Shown: in pieces, positions 18,050 through 26,960 of the stretch | Layout of the letters: every line of letters starts with the position of its first letter | Numbering within the stretch: position 1 is the stretch's first letter | NCBI RefSeq assembly: GCF_003610355.1 | Contig: NZ_RAPY01000001.1 | Location: forward strand, 2,162,500-2,226,499 | Direction: 5' to 3' | Origin: Sphingobacterium detergens | Lineage (GTDB): Bacteria; Bacteroidota; Bacteroidia; Sphingobacteriales; Sphingobacteriaceae | Length of the DNA: 64,000 nucleotides | Notes under the pieces: generated by a model | Databases searched by the model: none | Told to the model about the DNA's origin: nothing | What the model saw: only the letters and a program-made list of their open reading frames with translations | Made by a program: the position numbers and the translations under genes

Positions 18050-18706
18050 ATGAATACAAACACAAAAACAAAAGTAGCCATTATCGGCTTAGGTCATATC
18101 GGCAGTGCAGTAGCAAGCAATCTTATAAGCGGTAACCATCCTGTAATCTTAGCTTCAAGAGACATTAGCCAAGCAACGAATTTAAAAAACGAATTAGGTA
18201 ATCTAGCAACAGCTGTAGAAATTTCAGCAGCCATAGCGTCGGCTGACGTCGTGATTCCAGCGATCTATTTCAATGACCTCAAATTATTTCTTAATCAATA
18301 TGCGGCCGAGTTAAAAGGGAAGATAATTGTGGATGTATCCAACCCGATTGCCCCAGACGGAAATGGTGGATTCAAAAAAATTATAGACAAAGATACATCT
18401 GCAGGACAGATCTTACAGGCATTGGTTCCAAAAGATGCAAGCTTTGTTAAAGCCTTCGGAACACTTGGAGCAGCATCATTGAGAGGAGCAGCATTTGCAT
18501 TACCTCAAAGAAAAACACTGTTCTATGCATCTGATAGCACCATTAGTAACAAACAAATTGAAGAACTTATTATAGACAGTGGTTTTGAACCACTCCATAT
18601 TGGTGGAATCAATCAGTCTATTCGCATCGAGGTATTTGGAGACTTGCACGAATTTGGTGCCCTCGGAAAAACCGTAACATTAGAAGAAGCTAAAAGTAAA
18701 TTATAA
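18050..18706 (+). CDS. NAD(P)-binding reductase (F420-dependent NADP-reductase-like), copy 1
   Basis: A 218-residue soluble protein with an N-terminal Rossmann fold (VAIIGLGHIGSAVASNL) and the NADP oxidoreductase/F420-type layout (SADVVIPAIYFNDLK, IIVDVSNPIAPDGNGGFKK). Such proteins are often annotated as NADPH-dependent F420 reductase even in organisms lacking F420, so the true cofactor and substrate are unknown. It is followed after 28 bp by the SnoaL-like gene and has a close paralogue at 22438-23088. Confidence 0.82.
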   Translation: MNTNTKTKVAIIGLGHIGSAVASNLISGNHPVILASRDISQATNLKNELGNLATAVEISAAIASADVVIPAIYFNDLKLFLNQYAAELKGKIIVDVSNPIAPDGNGGFKKIIDKDTSAGQILQALVPKDASFVKAFGTLGAASLRGAAFALPQRKTLFYASDSTISNKQIEELIIDSGFEPLHIGGINQSIRIEVFGDLHEFGALGKTVTLEEAKSKL

Positions 18707-18734
18707 GCATTTCTAAACATTCAGACTAAATCAT

Positions 18735-19238
18735 ATGAAAAAAATAACAGCATGGGCAGCCTTGCTCCTCATTGGAGCAGCTGTTCAGCATACTGCAAAT
18801 GGTCAAACCAAACAATTAAATAGTTCAAAATCAATAAAATCAACAACAATAAAAAATCAATCAGCACAACAACAAATCGAAAAATCACTAACAATTTATT
18901 TTGACGCATTAAATAAATCAAGCGTAGAACAAGCTATTGGCCAATATACGACAGATGGTATTTTTATGCCAACTGGACTTCCTACCGCAACGGGAACGGC
19001 CCAACTTAAAATCGCTTATACCAACGTATTTAAAGCCATACAGCTTAATGTCAAATTTGACATTGAAGAAATCAATTTATCCGGTGATATTGCATTTGTT
19101 CGCACACAGTCACACGGGACGCAACTGATCCATGCAACAGGACAAAAAACAGAAGAACTTAACCGCGAGTTTTTCTTGTTGAAACGAGAAAACGGAACTT
19201 GGAAAATAGCGCGTTATATGTTCAATCAACCCAAATAA
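18735..19238 (+). CDS. Secreted SnoaL/SgcJ-like (NTF2-fold) protein, copy 1
   Basis: 167 residues. A signal peptide (MKKITAWAALLLIGAAVQ ... ANGQ) and a Lys/Ser/Thr-rich linker precede an NTF2-like domain of about 120 residues (IEKSLTIYFDALNKSSVEQA ... YTTDGIFMPTGLP ... FFLLKRENGTWKIARYMFN). The fold matches the SgcJ/EcaC or DUF4440 group, whose members bind small molecules or act as hydrolases or isomerases. No specific activity can be assigned. It is probably co-transcribed with the reductase. Confidence 0.8.
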   Translation: MKKITAWAALLLIGAAVQHTANGQTKQLNSSKSIKSTTIKNQSAQQQIEKSLTIYFDALNKSSVEQAIGQYTTDGIFMPTGLPTATGTAQLKIAYTNVFKAIQLNVKFDIEEINLSGDIAFVRTQSHGTQLIHATGQKTEELNREFFLLKRENGTWKIARYMFNQPK

Positions 19239-19296
19239 ATATTGGGTTATATCCTGCCCAAAGCAACTTATTATTTAAATTTTTTAAACAACGACG

Positions 19297-20340
19297 ATGA
19301 AAAAATTAATTTTAGCAATAGCACTTTTTACAAGTATTGGCGCATCTGCGCAAACCGAAAAGGTCACATATAAACCTTTAATGCAACAATTTGTCCCAAC
19401 AGACTTAAGCACTTACAGACCTGTACTTAAGAGCACTTTAGATCGATCTTATAAAATTGATCCGACTGTTGGTTATACAATTCAGGAAACTAAGCCCGGT
19501 AGTAAAATATACGTATTGACCGATGGCGTATGGCAGTCAGCAGCGATCGTAACCACTACAGGTGTCGTACTTTTGGATGCGCCAGAGAGCTATGGTATGA
19601 ACATCGAAAAAATGGTAAAACAGGTTACTGATAAACCAATTACAACACTTATCTATACGCATTCACATAATGATCATATTTCTGGTTCGCGATATCTAAA
19701 GAACATTAAAAACTTGGAAATTATTGCAGCAAAACCGGTAGCAAGTTATTTAAAAGAAAAAAATGATCAAAAAAGACTGGTACCTACAAATTCGTTTTCG
19801 GGAAAGTTGACATTAAAAAAAGGTGATAAAACAATTGAACTGCAAGAATTGGCTCTTTTTCATTCCAATGAAAGTGACGTAGCGGTTTATCTGCCAAAGG
19901 AAAAGTTTCTAATGGTTGTAGACTTGCTCACACCGGGCTATGTACCTTTCAAAAACTTAGACCTGAGCAATAATATGCATGGGTATCTGAAAGCATTTGA
20001 TAAAGTTCTGGCTTATGATTTCGATGTATTTTTGGCGGGACACCTTACTGCCCTTGGTAATAAGGAGGATGTCGTAGTGGCCAAAGCCTATGCAACGGAT
20101 CTTTATTCTATCGTAAAAAAATTATACCAGAACACTGATATGATGAAAGTCATGGGTGAAGCCGCAGGTACGATCGGATGGGAGAATAAATTTTTATTGT
20201 TCAATGTATACCTTGATAAAATCATTAAAGAGGGGACGGACGAAGTGGTTGCCAAGTGGGGTGACAAATTAGGTGGAGTTGACGTATGGGCGCCTAGCCA
20301 TGTTTCGACCATGTTGAACTATGTCAAATGGGACGATTAA
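19297..20340 (+). CDS. Secreted metallo-beta-lactamase-fold hydrolase
   Basis: 347 residues with a clear signal peptide (MKKLILAIALFTSIGASAQ). The zinc motif HxHxDH is present as YTHSHNDHISGSRYL; further metal-ligand histidines are in ELALFHSNESDVAVY and FLAGHLTALG. The layout resembles periplasmic MBL hydrolases, not a class B beta-lactamase. It lies between the two copies of the duplicated block, 58 bp after the SnoaL-like gene and just before the alcohol dehydrogenase, so it may be part of the same operon. The substrate is unknown. Confidence 0.85.
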   Translation: MKKLILAIALFTSIGASAQTEKVTYKPLMQQFVPTDLSTYRPVLKSTLDRSYKIDPTVGYTIQETKPGSKIYVLTDGVWQSAAIVTTTGVVLLDAPESYGMNIEKMVKQVTDKPITTLIYTHSHNDHISGSRYLKNIKNLEIIAAKPVASYLKEKNDQKRLVPTNSFSGKLTLKKGDKTIELQELALFHSNESDVAVYLPKEKFLMVVDLLTPGYVPFKNLDLSNNMHGYLKAFDKVLAYDFDVFLAGHLTALGNKEDVVVAKAYATDLYSIVKKLYQNTDMMKVMGEAAGTIGWENKFLLFNVYLDKIIKEGTDEVVAKWGDKLGGVDVWAPSHVSTMLNYVKWDD

Positions 20341-20374
20341 TCCATATTTTTTTTCAATTAAATGTAGACTTACA

Positions 20375-21358
20375 ATGAAAGCAATTATTTTAGATAAAAC
20401 CGGCGGTCCAGAAGTACTGTCGATCAAAGAAATTCCAGCACCTTCGATCCAGCCCGGAGAAGTAAAAATAAAGGTGAAAGCCTTTGGATTAAATAAAATG
20501 GAATCCTATAGACGCCAAGGAAAAGTAACACCTCCAAATGCTACGCAAATATTAGGAATCGAAGCAACGGGCGAAATTATTGAAGATCCAACAGGCAAGT
20601 TTCAAGTTGGACAGAAAGTGGTGACGATGATGGGTGGAATGGGGATGGCTCGTCCAGGAAGTTATGCTGAATTTATTACTATTCCTTCCCAACATGTTCT
20701 AGCTATCGATAGCGACATCAGTTTTGAGGAACTTGCTGCAATTCCGGAAGCGTTCGGGACCATAGGGTTGGCGCTAGACAAAGCCTTAAATATCAAAGCT
20801 GGTGAAAGCATTCTAATAAAGGGTGCCACCAGCGGTGTGGGAACCGCAGCAGTACAATATGCTAAACTAAAGGGGCTGCAGGTAATCGCTACGACAAGGG
20901 ATATTTCGAAGACAGCGCGATTAAAAGAGCTAGGCGCAGACCACGTGATTGTAGACCAGAACAATATACACGAAGAAGTACTAAAAATACAGCCCAATGG
21001 GGTAGACAAGGCTTTGGATGTTATTGGTGGAGACCGTATGTTTGAGACTGTTGCCGCAGTAAAAGCTTTTGGAGAAGTTATCGTTATTGGGCTACTAGGA
21101 GGTCCCCCTGTCTTTGAAAATCTCAACATCATGACACAATTAGGAAAGTCAGTTAAAATAGGTTTTACTTCCAGTGGCATGTTAGGCACTCCGGCTGCTC
21201 CGCTCGAAGATACGCCAATCCGTATGATTGCCGAACAGGTAGCCTTGGGAAACTTGCAATCGCTGCGCGTCGCAACTTTTTCTTTCGAACAGATCGCAGA
21301 AGCCCACCAACTGCTCGATAGCGGTAAGGCCAACGGCAAAATCGTTGTGACACTTTAG
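20375..21358 (+). CDS. Zinc-type alcohol dehydrogenase / quinone oxidoreductase-like
   Basis: 327 residues from the Met of MKAIILDKTGGPEVLSIKEI. The frame is open to 20321, but that start overlaps the upstream gene and adds a non-family leader. The GroES-like N-domain (about 25-110) and the Rossmann domain (ILIKGATSGVGTAAVQYAKL) match the NADPH-dependent quinone oxidoreductase branch of the MDR family. The catalytic-zinc cysteine is absent, as in quinone reductases. A hairpin terminator follows. Confidence 0.88.
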   Translation: MKAIILDKTGGPEVLSIKEIPAPSIQPGEVKIKVKAFGLNKMESYRRQGKVTPPNATQILGIEATGEIIEDPTGKFQVGQKVVTMMGGMGMARPGSYAEFITIPSQHVLAIDSDISFEELAAIPEAFGTIGLALDKALNIKAGESILIKGATSGVGTAAVQYAKLKGLQVIATTRDISKTARLKELGADHVIVDQNNIHEEVLKIQPNGVDKALDVIGGDRMFETVAAVKAFGEVIVIGLLGGPPVFENLNIMTQLGKSVKIGFTSSGMLGTPAAPLEDTPIRMIAEQVALGNLQSLRVATFSFEQIAEAHQLLDSGKANGKIVVTL

Positions 21359-21730
21359 AAAAATTGGCATATTTAGGACATCCATTCTCTTTGATTGGCT
21401 GTCCTTTTTTTATATTTAACTCAGCTAAATCCTAACGATTATTGCGCTTATCAAATAATCCTTTTCGTTTGGATATCAATTTCGAAGGAAGACTACCATT
21501 CCAATTATTATAACCTCATTATCATCTCCGAAACCACTTCATAAAAAATATTACTAAGGCTTATTTATTGCTGATTTTTGCTATTTCTTTTGTACTTTGC
21601 AAGTGTAATTATTGTCTTATCATTCAGTCCAATACGATTACTTCCTGACACAGGGGAACATGGAATAAGGTACGCTGAGCATATGATGAAAGAATAATAT
21701 CTTACTGAAAATTATATAGGCATTATTTGT
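21359..21730. other. Intergenic region before the Crp-type gene
   Basis: Apart from the terminator below, about 320 AT-rich bases lead to the crp start. TGTACTTTGC near 21591-21600 resembles a Bacteroidota -7 element, but I find no well-spaced -33 TTG. No ORF or RNA is evident. Confidence 0.45.
21375..21411 (+). terminator. Rho-independent terminator after the alcohol dehydrogenase
   Basis: AGGACA and TGTCCT pair across a 19-base interval that can extend the stem with CCA/TGG, followed directly by seven T. Confidence 0.75.
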
Positions 21731-22321
21731 ATGAGCGATAGTCCACTAGAAAATTTGATAGATCATTTTAAACAATATCTTCCCCTTGAAGAAGAAGAAA
21801 TACTAGCTTTAAAAAGCCGCATAACAGAGCGAAAAATAAAACGCAGACAGTTTTTGCTACAAGAAGGAGATGTATGCAAATATTTCAGCTATGTACAAAG
21901 TGGCTGTTTTAAGATGTATAGCGTTGATGAAAAAGGCTTTGAACACAACCTGGCCTTTGCCTCAGAAGATGACTGGATTTCGGATATTGGTAGCCTTCAT
22001 AAGGAAATTCCCTCCAAGTTATATATCGAAGCTATCGAACCAGCAGTTGTCCTCCAAATTTCAAAGGGTGACCTCTGGTATTTATATACCAACTTTCCAA
22101 AATTCGACAGGAATTTTCGGGTCATTATCGAAGACAAATTCATCGCGCTTCAGGAGCGCTTATTGCAGACATTTAGCAGTACAGCTTTAGAAAGGTATGA
22201 AAGTTTTATAAAGCAATACCCACAGCTAGCCAATCGATTGCCGAGCACCCAAATTGCTTCCTATCTGGGTGTTACCCCAGAATTTTTGAGCCGTATAAAA
22301 AATGAAAGTCTCAGAAAGTAG
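21731..22321 (+). CDS. Crp/Fnr-family transcriptional regulator
   Basis: 196 residues. A cyclic-nucleotide-binding-like beta-barrel (ITERKIKRRQFLLQEGDVCK ... SYVQSGCFKMYSVDEKG ... DDWISD) is followed by a dimer helix and a short C-terminal HTH (STQIASYLGVTPEFLSRIK). The [4Fe-4S] cysteines of FNR are absent. It lies directly upstream of copy 2 of the reductase/SnoaL pair and is the likely regulator of both copies, since a remnant of the same gene precedes copy 1. The effector is unknown. Confidence 0.88.
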   Translation: MSDSPLENLIDHFKQYLPLEEEEILALKSRITERKIKRRQFLLQEGDVCKYFSYVQSGCFKMYSVDEKGFEHNLAFASEDDWISDIGSLHKEIPSKLYIEAIEPAVVLQISKGDLWYLYTNFPKFDRNFRVIIEDKFIALQERLLQTFSSTALERYESFIKQYPQLANRLPSTQIASYLGVTPEFLSRIKNESLRK

Positions 22322-22324
22322 CGC

Positions 22325-22348
22325 TACCCTTAAACTAGTTTAAGGGTA
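22325..22348. promoter_or_regulatory. Perfect 24-bp palindrome after crp
   Basis: TACCCTTAAACT followed by its exact complement begins 3 bases after the crp stop and is followed by TTTCTT. Either a terminator with minimal loop or a symmetric operator; the decayed counterpart at 17937-17960 retains both outer arms. Confidence 0.5.
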
Positions 22349-22400
22349 TTTCTTATCCTATCTTATAAGTGCCATACACCATTTCATCGCAACTTTGTAA

Positions 22401-22414
22401 TGTCAATAGTGACA
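22401..22414. promoter_or_regulatory. TGTCA-N4-TGACA inverted repeat upstream of the reductase, copy 2
   Basis: Identical to 18013-18026 and at the same distance (23 bp) from the ATG. Confidence 0.4.
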
Positions 22415-22437
22415 AACATCAATTAAAATTTAAAACG

Positions 22438-23088
22438 ATGAATACAAAAACAAAAGTAGCCATTATCGGTTTAGGCAATATTGGCGGTGCAATAGCAACA
22501 AATCTTGTAAGAGGTAACCACCCTGTAGTAGTTGCTTCCAGAGACCTTAGCCAAGCGAATGATTTTGCAAGCGAACTGGGTAGCCTGGCAACACCCGCAG
22601 AGATTTCGACAGCTATCCTATTCGCTGATGTGATTATTCCAGCAATCTATTTCAATGACCTAAAATTATTTCTGACTGAATATGCGACAGAGCTAAAGGG
22701 AAAAACCATTGTGGATGTATCCAATCCTATTGCTCCTGATGGTAATGGTGGATTCAAAAAAATTATCGATCAAAATGTATCAGCAGGTCAGGTATTACAG
22801 GCATTGGTCCCTAAAGATGCCAGCTTCGTAAAGGCTTTTGGAACACTTGGTGCAGCCTCCCTGCGTGGAGAAGCATTCGCATTACCACAAGAAAAGATGC
22901 TTTTTTATGCTTCTGACAGTACCACAAGTACGCCACAGATCGAGGAGCTGATTCGTGCCAGCGGATTCGCACCATTACATATTGGTGGAATCGATCAATC
23001 TATCCGCATCGAAGTGTTTGGCGACTTACATCAGTTCGGAGCCTTAGGCAAAACGGTTACATTGGAAGAAGCTAAAAGTAAATTGTAA
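22438..23088 (+). CDS. NAD(P)-binding reductase (F420-dependent NADP-reductase-like), copy 2
   Basis: 216 residues from the Met of MNTKTKVAIIGLGNIGGAIA, the start that matches copy 1; the open frame extends to 22369 through the operator-like repeat and is rejected. The Rossmann glycines and the IVDVSNPIAPDGNGGFKK block are conserved. The differences from copy 1 are scattered and mostly conservative, which suggests both copies stay under selection. Confidence 0.82.
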   Translation: MNTKTKVAIIGLGNIGGAIATNLVRGNHPVVVASRDLSQANDFASELGSLATPAEISTAILFADVIIPAIYFNDLKLFLTEYATELKGKTIVDVSNPIAPDGNGGFKKIIDQNVSAGQVLQALVPKDASFVKAFGTLGAASLRGEAFALPQEKMLFYASDSTTSTPQIEELIRASGFAPLHIGGIDQSIRIEVFGDLHQFGALGKTVTLEEAKSKL

Positions 23089-23112
23089 GTACAATCACTC
23101 AGATTCAATCAT

Positions 23113-23616
23113 ATGAAAAAAATAACAGCATTAGCAGCCTCGCTTCTTATTGGAGTAGCTGTTCAACAAACTGCAAATGGTCAAACCAAACAATCAAATA
23201 GTTCAAAAACAAATAAAACAACAACAATGGAAAATCAATCAGCACAACAACAAATCGAAAAGTCATTAACAATTTATTTTGACGCATTAAATAAATCAAG
23301 CGTAGAGCAAGCTGTAGGACAATACACTGCAGACGGCGTATTCATGCCAACCGGATTACCTACAGCATCAGGAACTGCAGAACTTAACATTGCTTACACC
23401 AATGTATTTAAAGCGATACAGCTCAATGTTAAATTTGATATTGAAGAAATTACCGTGGCAGATGATATTGCTTTTGTCCGTACACAGTCACATGGTACAC
23501 AACTGATCCACGCCACAGGACAAAAAACAGAAGAACTTAATCGGGAGTTCTTCTTGTTGAAACGGGAAAACGGGGCATGGAAAATAGCACGCTATATGTT
23601 CAATCAACCCAAATAG
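23113..23616 (+). CDS. Secreted SnoaL/SgcJ-like (NTF2-fold) protein, copy 2
   Basis: 167 residues, the same length as copy 1, with the same signal peptide pattern and NTF2-like domain. It sits 24 bp after the reductase and is closed by a strong hairpin. Confidence 0.8.
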   Translation: MKKITALAASLLIGVAVQQTANGQTKQSNSSKTNKTTTMENQSAQQQIEKSLTIYFDALNKSSVEQAVGQYTADGVFMPTGLPTASGTAELNIAYTNVFKAIQLNVKFDIEEITVADDIAFVRTQSHGTQLIHATGQKTEELNREFFLLKRENGAWKIARYMFNQPK

Positions 23617-23640
23617 ACTACCTTAATAAGTTTAGATTTT

Positions 23641-23681
23641 ATATCCTCTCCTGTTAGCATAATTTATACAGGAGAGGATAT
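23641..23681. terminator. Bidirectional terminator between the SnoaL-like and P450 genes
   Basis: A perfect 14-bp stem (ATATCCTCTCCTGT and complement) with a 13-base AT-rich loop between convergent genes. Confidence 0.85.
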
Positions 23682-23761
23682 TGAATTTTTAATAGGCTTG
23701 ATTAAGGTTATTTGCCGATCCTAATTTTGTTGTGCCGTGCAGCTATTTGATGCCGTCAAAA

Positions 23762-24874
23762 CTATCCCAATTTTACCATTAATGATGCTAGATCCCTTGA
23801 AACAATATTACTGAACCATTCCTCTTTTAAAATCTTTGAATTAGGAAATGCTTTGTAAAATTGGTCAAAAACAATCTCAGCCTCCATTTTTGCGAGATAC
23901 CAGCCTATACAATGGTGAATCCCTTTACTAAAGGAAAGATAAGCCCGCAGCGGATCTTCCCCTTTTTTGATATCATAGTTTGCAGACTGCAATAAAGCAA
24001 TAACAAGATCACCTTTTTTCAATAGTGTACCGTCTAAACGATAATCCTCCTGTAAATACCTCGGGAAAGCACTATTCGCTGGAGATGTACGGAATAATAT
24101 CTCGTCGACAAGCTGATCCGGGCGAGCTTTATTAATGATCATATACCGAAGCCCCTGACTAATTAAAGATGCTGTAGTGCCTGATCCTGCTATAAATAAG
24201 AGCAAACTCATACTGAGCACCTCGTCGTCGGTAAGGCCTGCATGGAGTAACACCGTGATAATATTATTTGTATCGTTTTGCTTTTTATACTTTTCGATGG
24301 TATCGCGGATAATCTGATGGAAAATAGTCACATTTTTCAGATGCTCATTTGGTGACGATTTTACTAATTGTAGCGATTGCGCATATAATGGAAAATGGTC
24401 ATCCCAAGTAAGCCCTAATATTTTTGAAATCACTTTTACTGGAACTAAATAGGACAGTGCCCGCGCGAGATCCAACTCATTACCGCTGGACCAACCTTTT
24501 ATAATAGATTGTACTTCATTCGTTATAAACCCACTGTAACTTTCTAAAATATTTTGGGTAAAGAACTTCTCTAAGGGTTCTCTCAACCTGAGATGCTGCT
24601 GGCCATCTGTTGCCAACAAGTGCAATGGCTTGGGAATCGCCTTCGAAAATGGGTTGTTTTCATAGGACTCAGCACCAGCGTTGGCGCTGACCGTAAACAC
24701 ATGTCCATTGGTCAACACTTCTTCAATATCTTTTCTTCTGGAGACTAACCAAGCCTTTGCTCCATTCGGCATGGTATAGGAGTATATTCCCTCTTCTTTG
24801 CGCAATGCTGCGAGTGTTTTGTCAGGATCTGTTGCAAAGCTCAGCGAATCAAAATCCAATTTTAATGTCGTCAT
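23762..24874 (-). CDS. Cytochrome P450
   Basis: A 370-residue soluble bacterial P450, slightly shorter than the usual 400. Landmarks: I-helix oxygen-activation motif FIAGSGTTASL, K-helix ExxR in DEILFRTSP, and the heme loop FSKGIHHCIGWYLA with axial Cys322. Redox partners (ferredoxin and its reductase) are not next to it. It is the last gene of an operon-like series with the ABM-domain protein, aldehyde dehydrogenase and GMC oxidoreductase, so it may hydroxylate a small substrate whose alcohol and aldehyde forms the other enzymes oxidise. Confidence 0.9.
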   Translation of the reverse strand: MTTLKLDFDSLSFATDPDKTLAALRKEEGIYSYTMPNGAKAWLVSRRKDIEEVLTNGHVFTVSANAGAESYENNPFSKAIPKPLHLLATDGQQHLRLREPLEKFFTQNILESYSGFITNEVQSIIKGWSSGNELDLARALSYLVPVKVISKILGLTWDDHFPLYAQSLQLVKSSPNEHLKNVTIFHQIIRDTIEKYKKQNDTNNIITVLLHAGLTDDEVLSMSLLLFIAGSGTTASLISQGLRYMIINKARPDQLVDEILFRTSPANSAFPRYLQEDYRLDGTLLKKGDLVIALLQSANYDIKKGEDPLRAYLSFSKGIHHCIGWYLAKMEAEIVFDQFYKAFPNSKILKEEWFSNIVSRDLASLMVKLG

Positions 24875-24889
24875 ATTTATTTTAATAAT

Positions 24890-25408
24890 TTAAAGCCATT
24901 TCCGAAATAACCGCAAAACAATGGGCATCGCAAAATAGACCATGCAAGCTGAAATTAGCATACCAGCCAATAGACCCGAAAACAAAGCTGATTTTATACC
25001 CATCGCCGTAAAAGCAACATGCACTAATCGGGGAATGATCTGGGTCAGTGGGTAAACAGCAATAAAAGAAACAATAATTTGTTTCCATTTTACGACAGCA
25101 TTCTTCGGAGATTGAGCAAACCAAAAGTCGCTGTCTTTATGCATCATTTGCTGCCTTTCTTCGGCGATACCGTCCACTTCTTTTAGTAATGTTAGACGCT
25201 CCAATGAATTGAGCCATTTTTCTGCATTCGCGATCTTATCAAATCTCAATAGCACAAAAAAATAAGGCTCATTCGTAATCATCGGAAGCTCTATCCTATC
25301 CAAAAAACCGTTTGCTCTCCGACTTACTTCATCCATCTTTTTCTTCCATTCTTCAAACTCTCCTTTTGGAGCAAGTAATTTATAACGGACGACAATCGTA
25401 CTGATCAT
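24890..25408 (-). CDS. ABM-domain protein with C-terminal membrane segments
   Basis: 172 residues. An N-terminal antibiotic-biosynthesis-monooxygenase-like ferredoxin fold (about 1-90; VRYKLLAPKGEFEEWKKKM, YFFVLLRFDKIANAEKWLNS) is followed by two or three TM helices (WKQIIVSFIAVYPLTQIIP, LFSGLLAGMLISACMVYF). This combination is known in membrane ABM proteins of unknown function. It lies 15 bp upstream of the P450 start and 49 bp after the aldehyde dehydrogenase. Confidence 0.75.
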   Translation of the reverse strand: MISTIVVRYKLLAPKGEFEEWKKKMDEVSRRANGFLDRIELPMITNEPYFFVLLRFDKIANAEKWLNSLERLTLLKEVDGIAEERQQMMHKDSDFWFAQSPKNAVVKWKQIIVSFIAVYPLTQIIPRLVHVAFTAMGIKSALFSGLLAGMLISACMVYFAMPIVLRLFRKWL

Positions 25409-25457
25409 GTATGGTGATAGAATAAAAAATTAGTTTAAATCAACTAAACTAGCTGGA

Positions 25458-26912
25458 TTATAAAATCCCTGTAGCATGGAAAATATGTTTAAATTCCACA
25501 AAATCATGAATGGCTGCCAGTCCATTTAGTCGTCCAAGGCCGCTCATTTTATAGCCCCCTTCTTCAAACTCATCATTTACTACTGCCCAGTTATTAATCC
25601 AAACAGTACCGGCTTCAAGCTCCCGAACAACCTTTAGAGGCAGGTCGACATCCTGACTCCATACCGAAGCGGCAAGACCAAATTCACTATCGTTTGCCAA
25701 GGCAATCGCTTCCTCTGGAGAATCAAAGATTTGTACAGTTGCAACAGGACCAAAGGTTTCTTTTTGGATAATATCGAGTTTATTATCCTGCACGCTTACT
25801 TTGAGTAGTGTAGGTCTGTAGAATGCCCCTGACGCTAATGATCCTGTATTTATTTTTCCGCCGCGTACCAATACCTCAGCGCCTTCCAAAATTGCTTTTT
25901 CGACAACAGCATCTATGCGTTCTGCATTAGCCTTGTCGATAACTGGCCCCATATCACTGGTGGGGTCTGAAGCAGGCCCAACTTTTACGTCCTGTAACCG
26001 TTGGCTCAGTTTTGTAATAAGCGATTCTGCAATCCCACGCTGCACAAGAATACGGCTGCCAGTCATACAAAATTGGCCGGCAAATACAGTGATCGCTTTT
26101 TCCAAGGTCGGTACTGCCAAATCCAAATTAGCGTCATCAAAGACCAGCATCGGTGTTTTTCCACCCAATTCAAAACCAAAACGCTTTAAATTCGCTGCGC
26201 CATTACGCATAAGAATACGGCCAGTAGGTGTACTTCCGGTATAGGAAATCGTAGGCACGTCAGGTGACTCCACCATGAGTGCTGCTCCAGCACTACCACT
26301 TTCGGTGAATTGGTTAATAACACCTTTTGGTAAACTAGTGACCGAGGCCATTATTTCATTGATTGCTAAATTTACTTGTGCGGTTTGGCCGGGCATTTTA
26401 ATCACAGCAGTACAACCTGCAGCCAAAGCAGGTGCCAAAGAACGGATCATAAGGATAATCGGTGAATTCCAGGGTGCAATAATCCCTGCAACACCAATTG
26501 ATTCAGCCAATACCATACTGAATTTCCCGGGCTTAGTTTCCAATGCCCGGCCAAATTCTGTCAGTGCTTGGGCAGCATAGTAACGCATTTTTGGTGCGAC
26601 CAAACTGATTTCAAACAAAGCTTCAGCAGCGACTTTTCCATTCTCCAGCATCAGGATTTCTTTCAGTCTTTCGGTGTTATTTTCAAAAGCATCCGCCAAT
26701 TCATTTATGGCCTTATATCGTAGATACCGATCATGGCGCCAACCCGATTTTTTATGTGCCTCTTTGGCGGCAGCTATTGCTTTTTCGGCTTCTATAGATC
26801 CGCCATCCGCGTAAACGCCAATTTTTTCTCCTGTTGCAGGGTTAAAGCTATCTTTGTACGATCCACTATCAATCCATTCACCGTTGATCCAGTTTAATGC
26901 TATTTTTTCCAT
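25458..26912 (-). CDS. NAD(P)-dependent aldehyde dehydrogenase
   Basis: 484 residues, the full length of the ALDH superfamily. The catalytic Glu lies in FELGGKTPMLVF and the catalytic Cys in FAGQFCMTGSRI; the cofactor site has TGSTPTGRI and the N-terminal IAPWNSPIILM. The C-terminus holds the EEGGYKMSGLGR substrate-channel motif. It probably oxidises an aldehyde produced by the GMC enzyme to an acid. Confidence 0.93.
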   Translation of the reverse strand: MEKIALNWINGEWIDSGSYKDSFNPATGEKIGVYADGGSIEAEKAIAAAKEAHKKSGWRHDRYLRYKAINELADAFENNTERLKEILMLENGKVAAEALFEISLVAPKMRYYAAQALTEFGRALETKPGKFSMVLAESIGVAGIIAPWNSPIILMIRSLAPALAAGCTAVIKMPGQTAQVNLAINEIMASVTSLPKGVINQFTESGSAGAALMVESPDVPTISYTGSTPTGRILMRNGAANLKRFGFELGGKTPMLVFDDANLDLAVPTLEKAITVFAGQFCMTGSRILVQRGIAESLITKLSQRLQDVKVGPASDPTSDMGPVIDKANAERIDAVVEKAILEGAEVLVRGGKINTGSLASGAFYRPTLLKVSVQDNKLDIIQKETFGPVATVQIFDSPEEAIALANDSEFGLAASVWSQDVDLPLKVVRELEAGTVWINNWAVVNDEFEEGGYKMSGLGRLNGLAAIHDFVEFKHIFHATGIL

Positions 26913-26960
26913 TATATTTTCCTTAAATTATCATTTCTATTATTTAAAGTTATCCAGCCA

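Larger units (their letters stand above)
17867..19238 (+). repeat. Segmental duplication, copy 1 (crp tail - reductase - SnoaL-like)
   Basis: This block matches 22254-23616 in gene order, intergenic sequence and coding sequence. The match begins inside the end of a Crp-type gene and runs past both following genes. Stretches such as TTTCTTATCCTATCTTATAA and CATCGCAACTTTGTAATGTC are identical in both intergenic regions, and the two SnoaL-like proteins are about 90% identical by eye. Confidence 0.85.
22254..23616 (+). repeat. Segmental duplication, copy 2
   Basis: Partner of 17867-19238. In this copy the Crp-type gene is whole. About 3.0 kb (19239-22253), holding the MBL hydrolase, the dehydrogenase and most of crp, separates the copies, which are in direct orientation. 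Confidence 0.85.

Noticed and set aside
24882..25124. 80-codon minus-strand ORF
   Set aside because: It lies in another frame inside the ABM-domain gene, which has clear domain similarity.
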